Assembly: GCF_018448885.1 (NCBI RefSeq)
Contig: NZ_RCWB01000001.1
Coordinates: forward strand, 62,001 to 126,000
Source of the DNA: Photorhabdus caribbeanensis
GTDB taxonomy: Bacteria > Pseudomonadota > Gammaproteobacteria > Enterobacterales > Enterobacteriaceae
Length of the DNA stretch: 64,000 bases
Direction of reading: 5' to 3'
Positions 24,909 through 34,338 of this stretch are shown in pieces. The translations under genes and the position numbers were made by a program. Within the stretch, counting starts at the first letter, position 1, and every line of letters begins with the position of its first letter. A model generated the notes under the pieces. It had not been told where the DNA came from. It did not search any database and saw only the letters and a list, made by a program, of their open reading frames with translations.

Positions 24909-26378
24909 ATGACCCGTAAAAACCGCCGAAGCGGTGCAAAAAAGCCCGTTAGGAGGACTGCTGACGGGTACAATAACTTTACTGCAAAACTCGGTGGGTA
25001 TACATCGAACATTCAAACCGGGGGTACATACATTCCCGGTTACATCTCGCGCAACAGAGTGCAGATCGAGTTTGGCTATCGCAGCTCCTTCTTAATCGGC
25101 GCGGGCGTTGATGCGATGGCTGATGATATGACTCGCAAAGGCATATCAATCAGCTCACGAATGAAACCGGATGCGAAAGGAAGGCTTGAGACGTTTTGGG
25201 AAGATATCGGGATTTGGGACGAACTCAATAACACGTTGAAATGGTCGCGGCTCTACGGCGGGGCTCTGCTGGTGGTACTGATTGACGGACAAGACCCGTC
25301 AACGCCTCTCAACCTTGAGACGATTGGTGAGGGGCAGTTCAAGGGCACGCTGTGTCTCGATCGGTGGATGGTTAAACCAACAGATAGTGACTTAGTAAAA
25401 GAGTACGGCCCGCACTTCGGAAAACCCCAATTCTATAACGTGGTAATTAATCAACAGGGTATTCCGCCTTGGAAGATTCACCATTCCCGCGTTATCAGAA
25501 TGGAAGGCGACACGCTGCCATTTCAGCAAGCACAGACAGAAAACGGCTGGGGGATGTCAGTTGTAGAGCGCATTTTCGAGCGCGTTCAGGCTTTCGACAC
25601 AGCAACTGTAGGTACGACTCAACTCATTCACAAAGCGCATTTGCGGACGTATAGCATTGACGGGCTTAGGAAAATTCTCGCAATGGGGGAGTGCTCTTTG
25701 AAAGATGGTCTCATGAAGCACTTGGACATGATCCGCGAATTCCAGACAATCGAAGGTATGACGCTCATGGACGCGTCGGACACATTTCAGACGCACAGCT
25801 ACACGTTTGCCGGTATTGCAGATGTGATCCTACGGTTTGCCGAGCAAGTATCTGGCGCGACGGGTATCCCATTAGTTCGCTTATTTGGTCAATCGCCGTC
25901 TGGTTTCAGTACCGGCGACGGTGACTTAGAGAACTATTACAGTCGTGTTAATACATTGCAAGAAAGACGCCTCCGCCGCCCATTGAGATGGTTGCTGGAT
26001 ATCTCGCATCGGTCACTATTTTGCGAGCCGCTTCCCAATGATTTTACGTTTGAGTTCAACAAACTTTGGGAAATGTCAGACACAGACCGGGCAACAATGG
26101 CGAACAACGTAGCGTCCGCAATAGGAACGCTTGTTGACCGGCAGATTTTACCGATACATGCCGCTATGACGGATTTACGTAACATGGCGGATGTGATCGG
26201 CATCGGGGGTTCAATCACAGATGAAGACATTGAAAGCGCAAAAACGCTCTGGGAGGAGTCTGAATCTGAAACCGGCCCTCCGCCGTCGTTCGGAAATTCA
26301 ATACAACAAAAGCTTACAGGCGATAGTCAGCCAAATAAATCAGATCGTCACTGGTTATTACGATGGTTCTCAAGCTAG
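24909..26378 (+). CDS. Portal protein (DUF1073 type)
   Basis: A 489-residue protein matching the DUF1073 portal family: GYRSSFLIGAGVDAMADDMT, ETFWEDIGIWDELNNTLKWS, SRLYGGALLVVLIDG, IPLVRLFGQSPSGFSTGDGD, NYYSRVNTLQERRLRRPL. Twelve copies form the DNA entry channel at one capsid vertex. A basic N-terminus (TRKNRRSGAKKPVRR) is present. Databases sometimes name this family after Acb1, because a cyclic-nucleotide phosphodiesterase domain can be fused to it; I see no such domain here. Its last 158 bp overlap the next gene in another frame. Confidence 0.87.
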   Translation: MTRKNRRSGAKKPVRRTADGYNNFTAKLGGYTSNIQTGGTYIPGYISRNRVQIEFGYRSSFLIGAGVDAMADDMTRKGISISSRMKPDAKGRLETFWEDIGIWDELNNTLKWSRLYGGALLVVLIDGQDPSTPLNLETIGEGQFKGTLCLDRWMVKPTDSDLVKEYGPHFGKPQFYNVVINQQGIPPWKIHHSRVIRMEGDTLPFQQAQTENGWGMSVVERIFERVQAFDTATVGTTQLIHKAHLRTYSIDGLRKILAMGECSLKDGLMKHLDMIREFQTIEGMTLMDASDTFQTHSYTFAGIADVILRFAEQVSGATGIPLVRLFGQSPSGFSTGDGDLENYYSRVNTLQERRLRRPLRWLLDISHRSLFCEPLPNDFTFEFNKLWEMSDTDRATMANNVASAIGTLVDRQILPIHAAMTDLRNMADVIGIGGSITDEDIESAKTLWEESESETGPPPSFGNSIQQKLTGDSQPNKSDRHWLLRWFSS

Positions 26379-26988
26379 CGCGGATACAGTATCGGGTCAT
26401 CTCATCGATTACTCGCAAATCATTGATGATTGGATTACTTCTGTCGCGCATAAAATGTTCATGCAAGTAGAGGGTGAAGAATGGCACCAGTGGCGTTCTG
26501 TGTCTCAGCAAATATCAGAAGGGTTACGTGATGTTGTTGGAAATACTCCGATTGGGCAGGTCACTCAAGACATTGTTTATCGGCAAATCCAACTGATGAA
26601 GTCGTTACCGCTTGAAGCCGCTGAACGTGTTAAAGAGATTCAGGATAGAGCAATACAGGCCGTTATCAATGGCGAACGGCCAGATGAGCTTTATCAAATG
26701 ATCATGGAGTCTGGGAACGTCGCGGCGGGCCGGGCGAGGATGATAGCGCGGACGGAGATTGGCAGAGCGACAACGGCGCTTACGCAGGCTCGCGCGTTAT
26801 CAGTTGGCTCAGAAGGTTATTGGTGGCGTATCGAAGGGGCAGGCACTCGACCATCACATAAGAAGATGAAAGATAAATTTGTACGATGGGAAGATCCGCC
26901 CACATTGGACGGAATGACCGGCCATGCGGGGTGTCTACCCAATTGTAAATGCTGGCCGGAAGTTCACATACCCCCGCCGAGAGAATAA
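26221..26988 (+). CDS. Minor head protein (SPP1 gp7/Mu gpF-like)
   Basis: A 255-residue protein. The C-terminal Phage_Mu_F domain is clear: RARMIARTEIGRATTALTQAR, then WWRIEGAGTRPSHKKMKDKF and a closing metal-type motif HAGCLPNCKCWPEV. The N-terminus (MKTLKAQKRSGRSLNLKPAL) is encoded inside the 3' end of the portal gene. The overlap is 158 bp, long for a head operon. A later start (for example near 26450) would reduce it, but the whole frame is open and the protein resembles the family's helical N-terminus. Confidence 0.85.
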   Translation: MKTLKAQKRSGRSLNLKPALRRRSEIQYNKSLQAIVSQINQIVTGYYDGSQASADTVSGHLIDYSQIIDDWITSVAHKMFMQVEGEEWHQWRSVSQQISEGLRDVVGNTPIGQVTQDIVYRQIQLMKSLPLEAAERVKEIQDRAIQAVINGERPDELYQMIMESGNVAAGRARMIARTEIGRATTALTQARALSVGSEGYWWRIEGAGTRPSHKKMKDKFVRWEDPPTLDGMTGHAGCLPNCKCWPEVHIPPPRE

Positions 26989-27037
26989 CAGGCCGTAAAT
27001 AGCGGCTTTTTTATTGCCTGAAATTAGCAGGTAACTC

Positions 27038-28297
27038 ATGAAATATTTTTTTACAACAAAGCTTGGAGAGACACGCTATCTACAGGCCGATGGCTCTTTG
27101 CTGTGTAAAGACGTACCCATTGCCCGCACGGGCACGCAGACATACTTACCTGAAGAGATTGACTTACAACCTGACGCCAGCGGCTTAGTTACCGTCTATC
27201 GCACCGAAGATGAAGTGTTTTCACCGGAGACAATGGCGTCATTCGAGGGGGTGGTCGTCACACTAGATCATCCCGAAGATGATGAAGGGAACATTGTTTT
27301 TGTCAATCCCTCAAACTTCTCAGAACTGGCTCACGGACATATCCAAAACGTCCGGCGTGGTACAGGCGATAAGTCGGATTTGCTGGTGGCTGATGTGCTG
27401 GTTAAGCGACAAGAGGCCATCGATGCAATAAATGCAGGTATGACCGATGTCAGTTGTGGTTACGACGCGCAATACAAGCAGATAGCGCCGGGTAAGGGCA
27501 AACAATATCAGATTACAGGAAACCACCTCGCCATTGTTAAAAAAGGCAGAGCGGGTGGTCGCTGTGCAATCGGGGACTCATCCCCATTCAAATCTAAGAA
27601 GGAGAAGCCTGTTATGGCATGGCTTAAAAGATTCGCTACGGCAATCAAAACAAAAGACGACGACGCGCTAGATAAACTCATTGATGAAGCGCCGGAACTT
27701 CCCTCTGACGGCATGAATGCTATTCCCGGAGTCACTATTAATATGAATACCCCGGCTCAAGCAACATCGTTACCGCCTGCGGAGCGAACTACGACGGACA
27801 CCGATCCTGACGACAAAGATAAGCAAACTAGTGATAACGATGTACCGGAATGGGCTCAAAAGTTTATGGACTCAATATCGAGTCGTCTGGATACGCTGGA
27901 AGGGAAAACGGCGGACAGTAACCCCGAAGATGACGAAGAAGATGCGAAAGTCACTGGTGATGCTGCATACCGTCGCAACATCATTGCTGACGCGGAAATT
28001 ATTTGTCCCGGCTTTAAACCTGCGGGCGATAAAGGACTAAAACGCCAGGTGCTGAACCATGCAATGCGTACAGGTGACAGCTTGAAATCATTTGGCATCA
28101 GTGATTTTTCCAAGACCCCAAAGGCAACTGTCGATGCGGTATTTAACGCCGCTGTAGAAATTAACCGGCAAAAGAACCGACTCAATCCCACGGCTTTTCA
28201 AACTGTTGATGCTGCTCACTCGACATCTGGATCAAAGCACTCTACACCGGCGCAACTGAATGAGTTGTACGCCAACGTCTGGAAGCGTAACAAATAA
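27038..28297 (+). CDS. DUF2213 prohead protease/scaffold-like protein
   Basis: A 419-residue protein. The N-terminal domain (residues 1-165: RTGTQTYLPEEI, GVVVTLDHPEDD, GMTDVSCGYDAQY, ITGNHLAIVKKGRAGGRCAI) is DUF2213, found at the head-protease position of many phages. The C-terminal part after residue 185 is acidic and helical (LDTLEGKTADSNPEDDEEDA), typical of a capsid scaffold. A combined protease-scaffold role is inferred from position just before the capsid genes. Confidence 0.8.
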   Translation: MKYFFTTKLGETRYLQADGSLLCKDVPIARTGTQTYLPEEIDLQPDASGLVTVYRTEDEVFSPETMASFEGVVVTLDHPEDDEGNIVFVNPSNFSELAHGHIQNVRRGTGDKSDLLVADVLVKRQEAIDAINAGMTDVSCGYDAQYKQIAPGKGKQYQITGNHLAIVKKGRAGGRCAIGDSSPFKSKKEKPVMAWLKRFATAIKTKDDDALDKLIDEAPELPSDGMNAIPGVTINMNTPAQATSLPPAERTTTDTDPDDKDKQTSDNDVPEWAQKFMDSISSRLDTLEGKTADSNPEDDEEDAKVTGDAAYRRNIIADAEIICPGFKPAGDKGLKRQVLNHAMRTGDSLKSFGISDFSKTPKATVDAVFNAAVEINRQKNRLNPTAFQTVDAAHSTSGSKHSTPAQLNELYANVWKRNK

Positions 28298-28307
28298 GGT
28301 AAATACA

Positions 28308-28808
28308 ATGGGTGGAATTTCTTATCTTGACCGGATGCCGCTAGGCATTCCGGGTTCTGTAACTCGTCCTCGTGACTTGACTATTCAGCCGGAAACCTTC
28401 GATCCCAATAAATTGTTCAGCGGATACGGGCTGGTGGGTAAATATTCAAACGGAAAATTTGTCCCGCTTGAGGAAGGCGATACGGTGGACAAAGTGAAAG
28501 GTATTCTCGTTCGCCCCTATCCTATCCAGTCACAGGCAGATCTGGCTTATCTCGGTATTAAAGTAGGGTCCGCTGCCGACAATCTGAAACGGGGTTATAT
28601 CTGTGTGTCAGTGGGGGCATCGGCTGCAACAGCCGGTAAAGGTAATCCGGTTTATGTGCGCGTCGCCGGGGCGACAGCCGATAGTCCGCTAGGGTCATTT
28701 GTGCTGACACCGGATGCCACAGCGAAAAATACACCGGCATTGCCGGGTGCCGAAGTGATGGGGCCGGGCGACGCTAACGGCAACATTGAAATTGCATACA
28801 ACATTTAA
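28308..28808 (+). CDS. Capsid decoration/structural cement protein
   Basis: A 166-residue protein (MGGISYLDRMPLGIPGSVTR) with a glycine- and alanine-rich beta domain (RGYICVSVGASAATAGKGNP). Proteins like this directly upstream of DUF2184 capsids are structural cement proteins stabilising the shell. ATG 28308 follows AAGG of the upstream gene end; the 28260 start would overlap that gene. Confidence 0.75.
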   Translation: MGGISYLDRMPLGIPGSVTRPRDLTIQPETFDPNKLFSGYGLVGKYSNGKFVPLEEGDTVDKVKGILVRPYPIQSQADLAYLGIKVGSAADNLKRGYICVSVGASAATAGKGNPVYVRVAGATADSPLGSFVLTPDATAKNTPALPGAEVMGPGDANGNIEIAYNI

Positions 28809-28818
28809 GGAATAATGA

Positions 28819-29766
28819 ATGTTTACTATCGACAGAGCGACAGTTGATTCAACCGGCGCGTATCTTATTGGTGAGCTTGAGCGCAGGGACCAGACACTGA
28901 ACATGCCTCTTGTGTCAGTCAAGTGGTCACGTGATATGCCGCTTCGTACCGACGTTTCTATTGCGGATGAAGTGTCTTCATACACAAATACATCGCTTGC
29001 GGCTTCTGGTGGTTCAAATCCCAACGGCAAGAACTGGATCAGCAAAACGTCAACAGCTAATGCGGGCCCAAGCCTGAATATTGAGCGTACAGCTCAAGCG
29101 CTGGAATTATGGGGAATGGAAGTTGGTTATACCGTGCCCGAATTGGCTTCAGCTATGCAGGTGGGGCGCCCCATTGACAGTCAGAAGTATGACGCAATGA
29201 AGCTAAAATACAACATGGACGTTGACGAGCAGGTATACATCGGCGATGAGGAAAAAGGCATGTGCGGATTACTGAACCTCCCTCAGGTTATCCCGCGTGC
29301 CGCCGCCGCCGCGTGGACGGCTACGACAGACCCGGACGTTATTGTTCAGGACTTTAATATCGTTCTTACGGACGCCTGGGTGTCTTCCGGTTACGCGATT
29401 TGTCCGGGTAAAGTGGGCTTAGCGCCGGAATTGTTTGGGTTATTGTCGAGCAAAAAAGTGTCGGCGGCAGGAAATATCTCCGTACTGGAATACGTGAAAA
29501 TCAACTGCATTGCATTCCAGGAGAACGGCGAACCCTTAGAAATTGTCTCAATGAAATGGGCCTCTAAGCGCGGTGCGCGGGGTGCGCACAGAATGGTCGC
29601 TTACACACAAGAAGAGCAATATATCCGCTTCCCATTGGTACCCCTGTTGAACACCCCGCTGGAGTATCGCGGACTATGGCAACTGACAACTTACTACGGA
29701 CGTTTGGGGCAGGTTGAAACGCCGTACGCGAATACCATTGCATATTTGGATGTTCCTGCTCAGTGA
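28819..29766 (+). CDS. Major capsid protein (DUF2184)
   Basis: A 315-residue HK97-fold capsid protein of the DUF2184 family: LPLVSVKWSRDMPLRTDVSI region, IERTAQALELWGMEVGYTVPEL, ALANQVG-like MQVGRPIDSQKYDAMKLKYN, VYIGDEEKGMCGLLN, and C-terminal YRGLWQLTTYYGRLGQVETP. SD AAGGAA is well placed. It is the shell subunit; the upstream cement and DUF2213 genes complete the head cassette. Confidence 0.9.
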   Translation: MFTIDRATVDSTGAYLIGELERRDQTLNMPLVSVKWSRDMPLRTDVSIADEVSSYTNTSLAASGGSNPNGKNWISKTSTANAGPSLNIERTAQALELWGMEVGYTVPELASAMQVGRPIDSQKYDAMKLKYNMDVDEQVYIGDEEKGMCGLLNLPQVIPRAAAAAWTATTDPDVIVQDFNIVLTDAWVSSGYAICPGKVGLAPELFGLLSSKKVSAAGNISVLEYVKINCIAFQENGEPLEIVSMKWASKRGARGAHRMVAYTQEEQYIRFPLVPLLNTPLEYRGLWQLTTYYGRLGQVETPYANTIAYLDVPAQ

Positions 29767-29775
29767 TAAAGGGTG

Positions 29776-30000
29776 ATGAAAATGAAATATCTCGTTTCAG
29801 GTAAAGCCATCTTATGTTTTGAGGATGGACGCGCCGTCACGCTTGATACCGGTATTCACGAATATACGGATGATGTTACAGGACATTGGGCTTTCCCTTC
29901 CTATGCGCAGGCATTAGACAATCCTGTGGAGCAACCGGAGCAGGACGACAAAAAGGGGAGGGCTGGCAATGGCAAAAAACAGTCTTCTTCCGACAGTTGA
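29776..30000 (+). CDS. Small head-region protein (STY1053-like)
   Basis: A 74-residue protein, MKMKYLVSGKAILCFEDGRA followed by LDTGIHEYTDDVTGHWAFPSYAQAL and a Lys/Ser/Asp-rich disordered tail. It matches in layout the small STY1053-type phage proteins found after capsid genes. Function unknown; its tail frame overlaps the start of the next gene by 32 bp. Confidence 0.65.
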   Translation: MKMKYLVSGKAILCFEDGRAVTLDTGIHEYTDDVTGHWAFPSYAQALDNPVEQPEQDDKKGRAGNGKKQSSSDS

Positions 30001-30379
30001 TCAATTCCGCACCGACTTTCCCGAATTTTCCGACGAAACTTTCTACCCCAACGCAGCAATCAATTTCTATCTCAGCCAGGCAGATAAGCTACTCGACCAA
30101 GACCGACACGGTGATCAGTTCGTCTATCTGGCTGAACTCTTCACCGCGCATTATGTTGAGTTGAGGGGAAAAACTATTGCGGGTGCTTCTATCAGCGGCG
30201 GCGTGAATACGGCAGCGGGTGGCGTGGCGACATCAAAATCAGTCGATAAAGTCAGCGTCAGCTATGACGTGTCAGGCATCATTAACCCCGATGCGGGATT
30301 CTGGAATAACACGGCATATGGCCGGGAGTTCTTCTGGTGGTGGTCTATGTTCGGCGCGGGTGGGAGACAACTGTTATGA
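29969..30379 (+). CDS. Head-tail connector (DUF4054)
   Basis: A 136-residue adaptor protein with the DUF4054 pattern: VDQFRTDFPEFSDETFYPNA, AINFYLSQADKLLD, AELFTAHYVEL, and the C-terminal NTAYGREFFWWWSMFGAGG. It attaches below the portal to start the neck. The next gene starts inside its stop codon (ATGA). Confidence 0.85.
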   Translation: MAKNSLLPTVDQFRTDFPEFSDETFYPNAAINFYLSQADKLLDQDRHGDQFVYLAELFTAHYVELRGKTIAGASISGGVNTAAGGVATSKSVDKVSVSYDVSGIINPDAGFWNNTAYGREFFWWWSMFGAGGRQLL

Positions 30380-30894
30380 AAAGCGGTCTGACTGTCAAGG
30401 CGGACAATGCGGCGGCAATACTGGAATCCCTCAAAAAGCTATCAAATATGGACGTGCTGGTGGGTATCCCGGCCGAAAATGCTACGCGGGAAGACGGGGA
30501 AACCCTGAACAATGCTGAAATTGGCTATCTGCAATCTACGGGCGCAACAGTGAAACTGGGTGGAAAAACTATCACGCTCCATCCCCGCCCGTTTCTTGAG
30601 CTTGGTATTGATGACACTAAAGACCGCACAGCCTCGCATTTGAAAGCGGCGGCAAAGCTTGCGCTTGAAGGCAAGCAGGACGCCGCTTTCAGTGAGCTGG
30701 GGGAAGCGGGGCAAATTGCCCGTGATGGCGCAAAGAAGGTAATCGGTGACGGTGATCGACTGACCCCAATTGCTGACGCGACAAAAGAGGCGCGGCGCAG
30801 GCAGGGGATACCCGGTGATAAACCGCTGTATGCTCACGGCTACTTGCTGCGCTCAATTAATTATGTAGTGAGGAATAAAAATGCCACTTCTTGA
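30376..30894 (+). CDS. Neck/tail-completion protein (HK97 gp10-like position)
   Basis: A 172-residue protein (MKSGLTVKADNAAAILESLK, VLVGIPAENATREDGETLNNAE, LHPRPFLELGIDDTKD). The VGIP...NNAEIGYLQSTG and PRPFL elements are typical of phage neck or tail-completion proteins. ATG 30376 overlaps the upstream stop. Precise structural role is inferred from order in the cassette. Confidence 0.75.
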   Translation: MKSGLTVKADNAAAILESLKKLSNMDVLVGIPAENATREDGETLNNAEIGYLQSTGATVKLGGKTITLHPRPFLELGIDDTKDRTASHLKAAAKLALEGKQDAAFSELGEAGQIARDGAKKVIGDGDRLTPIADATKEARRRQGIPGDKPLYAHGYLLRSINYVVRNKNATS

Positions 30895-31267
30895 TGTCAC
30901 TGATGTTTTATTTGATCCCGATTTCTGCGATACGTCGCTGAAATATACACGGCGAGTGGTCATTGTCGATGATGATGGGTTTGCGACTTCTGAAAAAACT
31001 ACAAAAGGTTTTGCCGGGGTAGTGACCGTTGACAGCTCTCTTGAGGCACAGATGAGAATATCCGGGCAAGTCGTCAGCGGTAATATTCTGATTATCACAA
31101 CAGCACGACTGATAGCAGGCGAAACAGATAAAACAGGCGATGTAGTTACATATCAAAACCGGGATTATTTAGTCAAATCCGTTGATCCGTATACAGCTTA
31201 CGGGGCCGGGTTCGTTCAGGCGCATTGTGAGCTATTGCCATTTGATGGAGGGATACCCATTGAATGA
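30881..31267 (+). CDS. Head-closure/neck protein
   Basis: A 128-residue beta-rich protein (MPLLDVTDVLFDPDFCDTSL, VVSGNILIITTARLIAG, YLVKSVDPYTAYGAGFVQAH). It matches the small head-closure proteins between adaptor and tail terminator in contractile-tailed phages. It overlaps both neighbours by a few bases. Confidence 0.7.
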   Translation: MPLLDVTDVLFDPDFCDTSLKYTRRVVIVDDDGFATSEKTTKGFAGVVTVDSSLEAQMRISGQVVSGNILIITTARLIAGETDKTGDVVTYQNRDYLVKSVDPYTAYGAGFVQAHCELLPFDGGIPIE

Positions 31268-31805
31268 CAGCACCCAACAGGGCTGGCTTACCCCGGTGTC
31301 AGCCCCGGACTATGATCGCGAAGTGGAACGAAAGCTATCACGCTGGATAAGCGCTGTCAGTGGCTTGTCGGGGAAAATGATGTTCCCGAAATGGCAACCC
31401 AACGACGAAACGCGTGTCTTTCCTGCCAATAATACTAACTGGTGCGCATTCGGGATTTCATCGATAGTTTCAGATGATAATCCCGCTTTCGTTAATCAAA
31501 CTGATGAAAGTACCGAATTGTGGCGCCATGAAAAAATCGAGTGTCTGGTTTCCTTTTACGGTCCATCAGGGCAGCACCATTGCACACAATTCCGCGACGG
31601 GATCACAGTCAGTCAGAACAACGCAGAGTTAAACCAAGTCGGTTTGTCACTCAGCAACTACAGCCGTATCTTTTCTTTACCGGAACTCATCAACAATCAG
31701 TGGGTGCGTCGTTATGACATGACGATCACCTTACGGCGAAAAGTGGTGCGTGAATACGGTGTTAAATCGTTAGTGGACGCGCCGGTTAAATTCTTTGGAG
31801 ATTAA
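31260..31805 (+). CDS. Neck/tail terminator protein (gp12-like)
   Basis: A 181-residue protein. TTG 31260 overlaps the upstream stop and has GGAGGGA six bases before it, so it is preferred over starts inside the previous gene. The sequence TNWCAFGISSIVSD, HEKIECLVSFYGPSGQHHC and SLSNYSRIFSLPELINNQWVRRYDMTITLRRKV is characteristic of neck-terminator proteins that cap the tail before head joining. Confidence 0.75.
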   Translation: MNDSTQQGWLTPVSAPDYDREVERKLSRWISAVSGLSGKMMFPKWQPNDETRVFPANNTNWCAFGISSIVSDDNPAFVNQTDESTELWRHEKIECLVSFYGPSGQHHCTQFRDGITVSQNNAELNQVGLSLSNYSRIFSLPELINNQWVRRYDMTITLRRKVVREYGVKSLVDAPVKFFGD

Positions 31806-31808
31806 ATC

Positions 31809-33272
31809 ATGCAGGGATTACCTGTTTCAAATATCGTCAATGTCACGATAAACATGGCCCCGCGTGCCGCACAATCCCGAAACTTCGGCTCACTGTTGGT
31901 TGTGGGGGCTAGCCAGGTGATTGATACCCATGAGCGGTTACGTTTGTATTCCGATATCGATGGCGTCGGGGCCGATTTTGGACTGAGTTCACCAGAATAT
32001 CAGGCCGCAGCGCTTTATTATTCCCAGTCACCTCGTCCGGTTGATTTATATATTGGTCGATGGGTAAAAGATCAAGCGTTCGCAGCCTTACGGGGCGCGA
32101 TACTGACAAAGCAACAGCAAGTCATCAGCAATTTCACTGCCGTTACGGATGGTTCGTTTAAATTAGCGATTAACGGTAAGGAAGCGGTATATAGCGGCAT
32201 TGATTTCAGCAAAGAGACCAATCTTAACGGCGTGGCCCAACGGGTAGCGGAAAAGCTGAAAGAGTGCACGGTGACGTGGGATACCTCCCGTTTTGTGATT
32301 TCGTTGCAAGCATCGGGCGCTATTGGCTATGTCTCATCAGCAACGACAGGGACTTATATTGGTGATTTGTTAAAACTGAATCAGGGATCGGGCGCTACCG
32401 CTATCGAACCCGCCAAAGTAGAAACCATTGCCGAGGCAGTGGCGACACTGGGTGCTACGTCAAGTGGCTGGTATGGGCTGGTTATCGCTGATGACTCGCT
32501 GACGGACGATGATGTTCTCTCTGTTGCTGATTACATCGAGTCTGCATCTGTTTCCCGCATCTATGGACATACCGTGCAGAAAACAGAGGCATTAGATGCT
32601 GACGTTGATACCGATATCGGCTCAAGATTGAAAGCGGGCAACTATCAGCGCACGCTCTGGCAATATTCATCCGGTAAATCCTGTACCGTGGCTTCTCTGT
32701 TCGGACGGATGTTTACTGTTAACTTCAACGGCAATAACACCACCATTACCCTGAAATTTAAACAGGAACCGGCCGTAACCGCCGAAAGCCTCACCGCAAC
32801 CCAGGCCAATGCCTTGAAGCGGAAAAACGGCAACGTGTTTGTTCAATACAACAACGACACGGCCATTATTCAGGAAGGCGTCATGGCGAATGGGGATTTC
32901 ATTGATGAGCGCCACGGTCTGGATTGGTTGCAGAACTACGTTCAGAACAATCTTTATAACCTGCTTTACACCAGTACCGGCAAAATTCCACAGACTGACG
33001 CGGGCGTTACGCGCTTACTGACCAACGTTGAGCAGTCACTTGATCAAGCCGTCACTAATGGGCTGGTGGCACCGGGTATCTGGAATAGTGGGAACATTGG
33101 ACAGATTCAATCCGGCGATACATTAACGAAGGGTTATTACGTCTATGCACCGGCAATTGCGACACAGGCACAGGCTGACAGGGAAGCCCGCAAAGCGCCG
33201 GTTATTCAGTGCGCTATCAAACTGGCCGGTGCTGTCCACTATGCTGACGTCATTATTAATGTAAATAGGTAA
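31809..33272 (+). CDS. Contractile tail sheath protein (DUF3383)
   Basis: A 487-residue DUF3383 protein. The N-terminal strand ([34 protein letters not shown]), the LYIGRWV region and the C-terminal [33 protein letters not shown] type segment define the sheath fold. Its presence proves a myovirus-like tail. It is followed at once by the tube gene, as in other contractile systems. Confidence 0.9.
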   Translation: MQGLPVSNIVNVTINMAPRAAQSRNFGSLLVVGASQVIDTHERLRLYSDIDGVGADFGLSSPEYQAAALYYSQSPRPVDLYIGRWVKDQAFAALRGAILTKQQQVISNFTAVTDGSFKLAINGKEAVYSGIDFSKETNLNGVAQRVAEKLKECTVTWDTSRFVISLQASGAIGYVSSATTGTYIGDLLKLNQGSGATAIEPAKVETIAEAVATLGATSSGWYGLVIADDSLTDDDVLSVADYIESASVSRIYGHTVQKTEALDADVDTDIGSRLKAGNYQRTLWQYSSGKSCTVASLFGRMFTVNFNGNNTTITLKFKQEPAVTAESLTATQANALKRKNGNVFVQYNNDTAIIQEGVMANGDFIDERHGLDWLQNYVQNNLYNLLYTSTGKIPQTDAGVTRLLTNVEQSLDQAVTNGLVAPGIWNSGNIGQIQSGDTLTKGYYVYAPAIATQAQADREARKAPVIQCAIKLAGAVHYADVIINVNR

Positions 33273-33281
33273 AGGTTGAAA

Positions 33282-33722
33282 ATGGCTACATATTCATTTA
33301 TGGATGTTTCGGCATCCCTGACCGGCCCAACCGGGGTTATTGATATGGGTTACGGTTCAGCCACTTCGGAAGAAGGACTCACCATCACGATGACCGAAGC
33401 CAAGAACACCATGACTATCGGGGCTGATGGTGAAGGGATGCACTCGTTACATGCGGGTAAATCCGGCTCTATCACTGTGAACTTGCTCAAAACCTCACCC
33501 GCAAATAAAAAATTGTCACTGGCTTACAACGCGCAATCACTGTCATCCAGTACGTGGGGTAATAACGTGATTGTTATTCGAAATCATGTGTCGGGGGAAA
33601 TCACGACTGCGCGAGGCTGCGCATTTCAGAAACAGCCTGATTACACGAACGCAAAAGACGGCGGCACCGTCGCATGGGTGTTTGACTGCATCAAAATCGA
33701 TCAGGTATTAGGGGAGTTTTAA
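33282..33722 (+). CDS. Tail tube protein (DUF3277)
   Basis: A 146-residue DUF3277 protein (MATYSFMDVSASLTGPTGVI, GMHSLHAGKSGSITVNLLKT, GCAFQKQPDYTNAKDGGTVAW). This is the inner tube of the contractile tail. ATG 33282 has AAAGG six bases upstream; the TTG at 33276 is not needed. Confidence 0.9.
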   Translation: MATYSFMDVSASLTGPTGVIDMGYGSATSEEGLTITMTEAKNTMTIGADGEGMHSLHAGKSGSITVNLLKTSPANKKLSLAYNAQSLSSSTWGNNVIVIRNHVSGEITTARGCAFQKQPDYTNAKDGGTVAWVFDCIKIDQVLGEF

Positions 33723-33724
33723 CG

Positions 33725-34150
33725 ATGGAATTTGAAATTAACGGTATTCAGTATCGTACAGCAAAGCTGAGCGTGTTCGATCAACTCAAAGTATCCCGTA
33801 AGTTGCTGCCCGTTCTTGCCGGGTTGGTATCAGATATTCGCGCCGTGCAGGCGATGGCCCAAGATAGAAATATGGAGGGCGCTTTAGAGAAGGCGTTGCC
33901 TAAAATTGCGCAAGCCGTTTCTGACTTAAGCGACGAAGATTGCAATGCCATTCTTTACCCCTGCCTGTCTGTTGTTTCACGCCAGCACGGTAAAGGGTGG
34001 GCTGCTGTATTCTCTCAGGGGGTATTGCATTTTGACGATATCGATTTACCAACATTGTTGCAGCTTGTCGCGAGAGTGATCGGGGATTCACTGGGAAATT
34101 TTTTGCACGCACTCCCCGACAACGAGACGCTAACCCCGCCAGCGGCTTAG
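33725..34150 (+). CDS. Tail assembly chaperone, G form
   Basis: A 141-residue protein between tube and tape measure, the position of lambda gpG-like chaperones (MEFEINGIQYRTAKLSVFDQ, VSDLSDEDCNAILYPCLSVV). It coats the tape measure during tail assembly. Codons TTT TTG preceded by T (T TTT TTG, 34099-34105) lie 15 codons before the stop. The -1 frame there is open and leads into the T-like extension ending at 34338. Confidence 0.85.
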   Translation: MEFEINGIQYRTAKLSVFDQLKVSRKLLPVLAGLVSDIRAVQAMAQDRNMEGALEKALPKIAQAVSDLSDEDCNAILYPCLSVVSRQHGKGWAAVFSQGVLHFDDIDLPTLLQLVARVIGDSLGNFLHALPDNETLTPPAA

Positions 34151-34338
34151 TACTCGATTGCCTGCCGGACGGGGAGGATTATCTGATGCGCCCCGTTGAC
34201 GCCGGCTATATCCAATACCCCGATCTCTTAAGCGGCGCGGTTGACCTTGCCGATATCGCACGTATGAATGACTGGTTAGATTTAAAAGCCGATAACGAGG
34301 CCCGCATAGCACGCTGGAGAGACACCCATGAGCGGTAA
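34099..34338 (+). CDS. T-like extension of the tail chaperone, made by -1 frameshift
   Basis: The -1 frame is open from the slip site T TTT TTG (34099-34105) through the G stop and encodes LDCLPDGEDYLMRPVDAGYI and IARMNDWLDLKADNEARIAR before its stop at 34336-34338. This sequence is typical of the small chaperone extensions found between tube and tape-measure genes. The stop overlaps the tape-measure ATG by 11 bp. An internal ATG at 34186 with GGGGAGG could also start it alone; the conserved-looking LDCLPDG lies before that ATG, so the fusion is favoured. Confidence 0.75.
   Translation, partial: FFARTPRQRDANPASGLVLDCLPDGEDYLMRPVDAGYIQYPDLLSGAVDLADIARMNDWLDLKADNEARIARWRDTHER

Noticed and set aside
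24909-26378. Anti-CBASS Acb1 activity suggested by the naming of the DUF1073 family
   Set aside because: The sequence is a portal throughout; no HxT/HxS 2H-phosphodiesterase motifs are seen.
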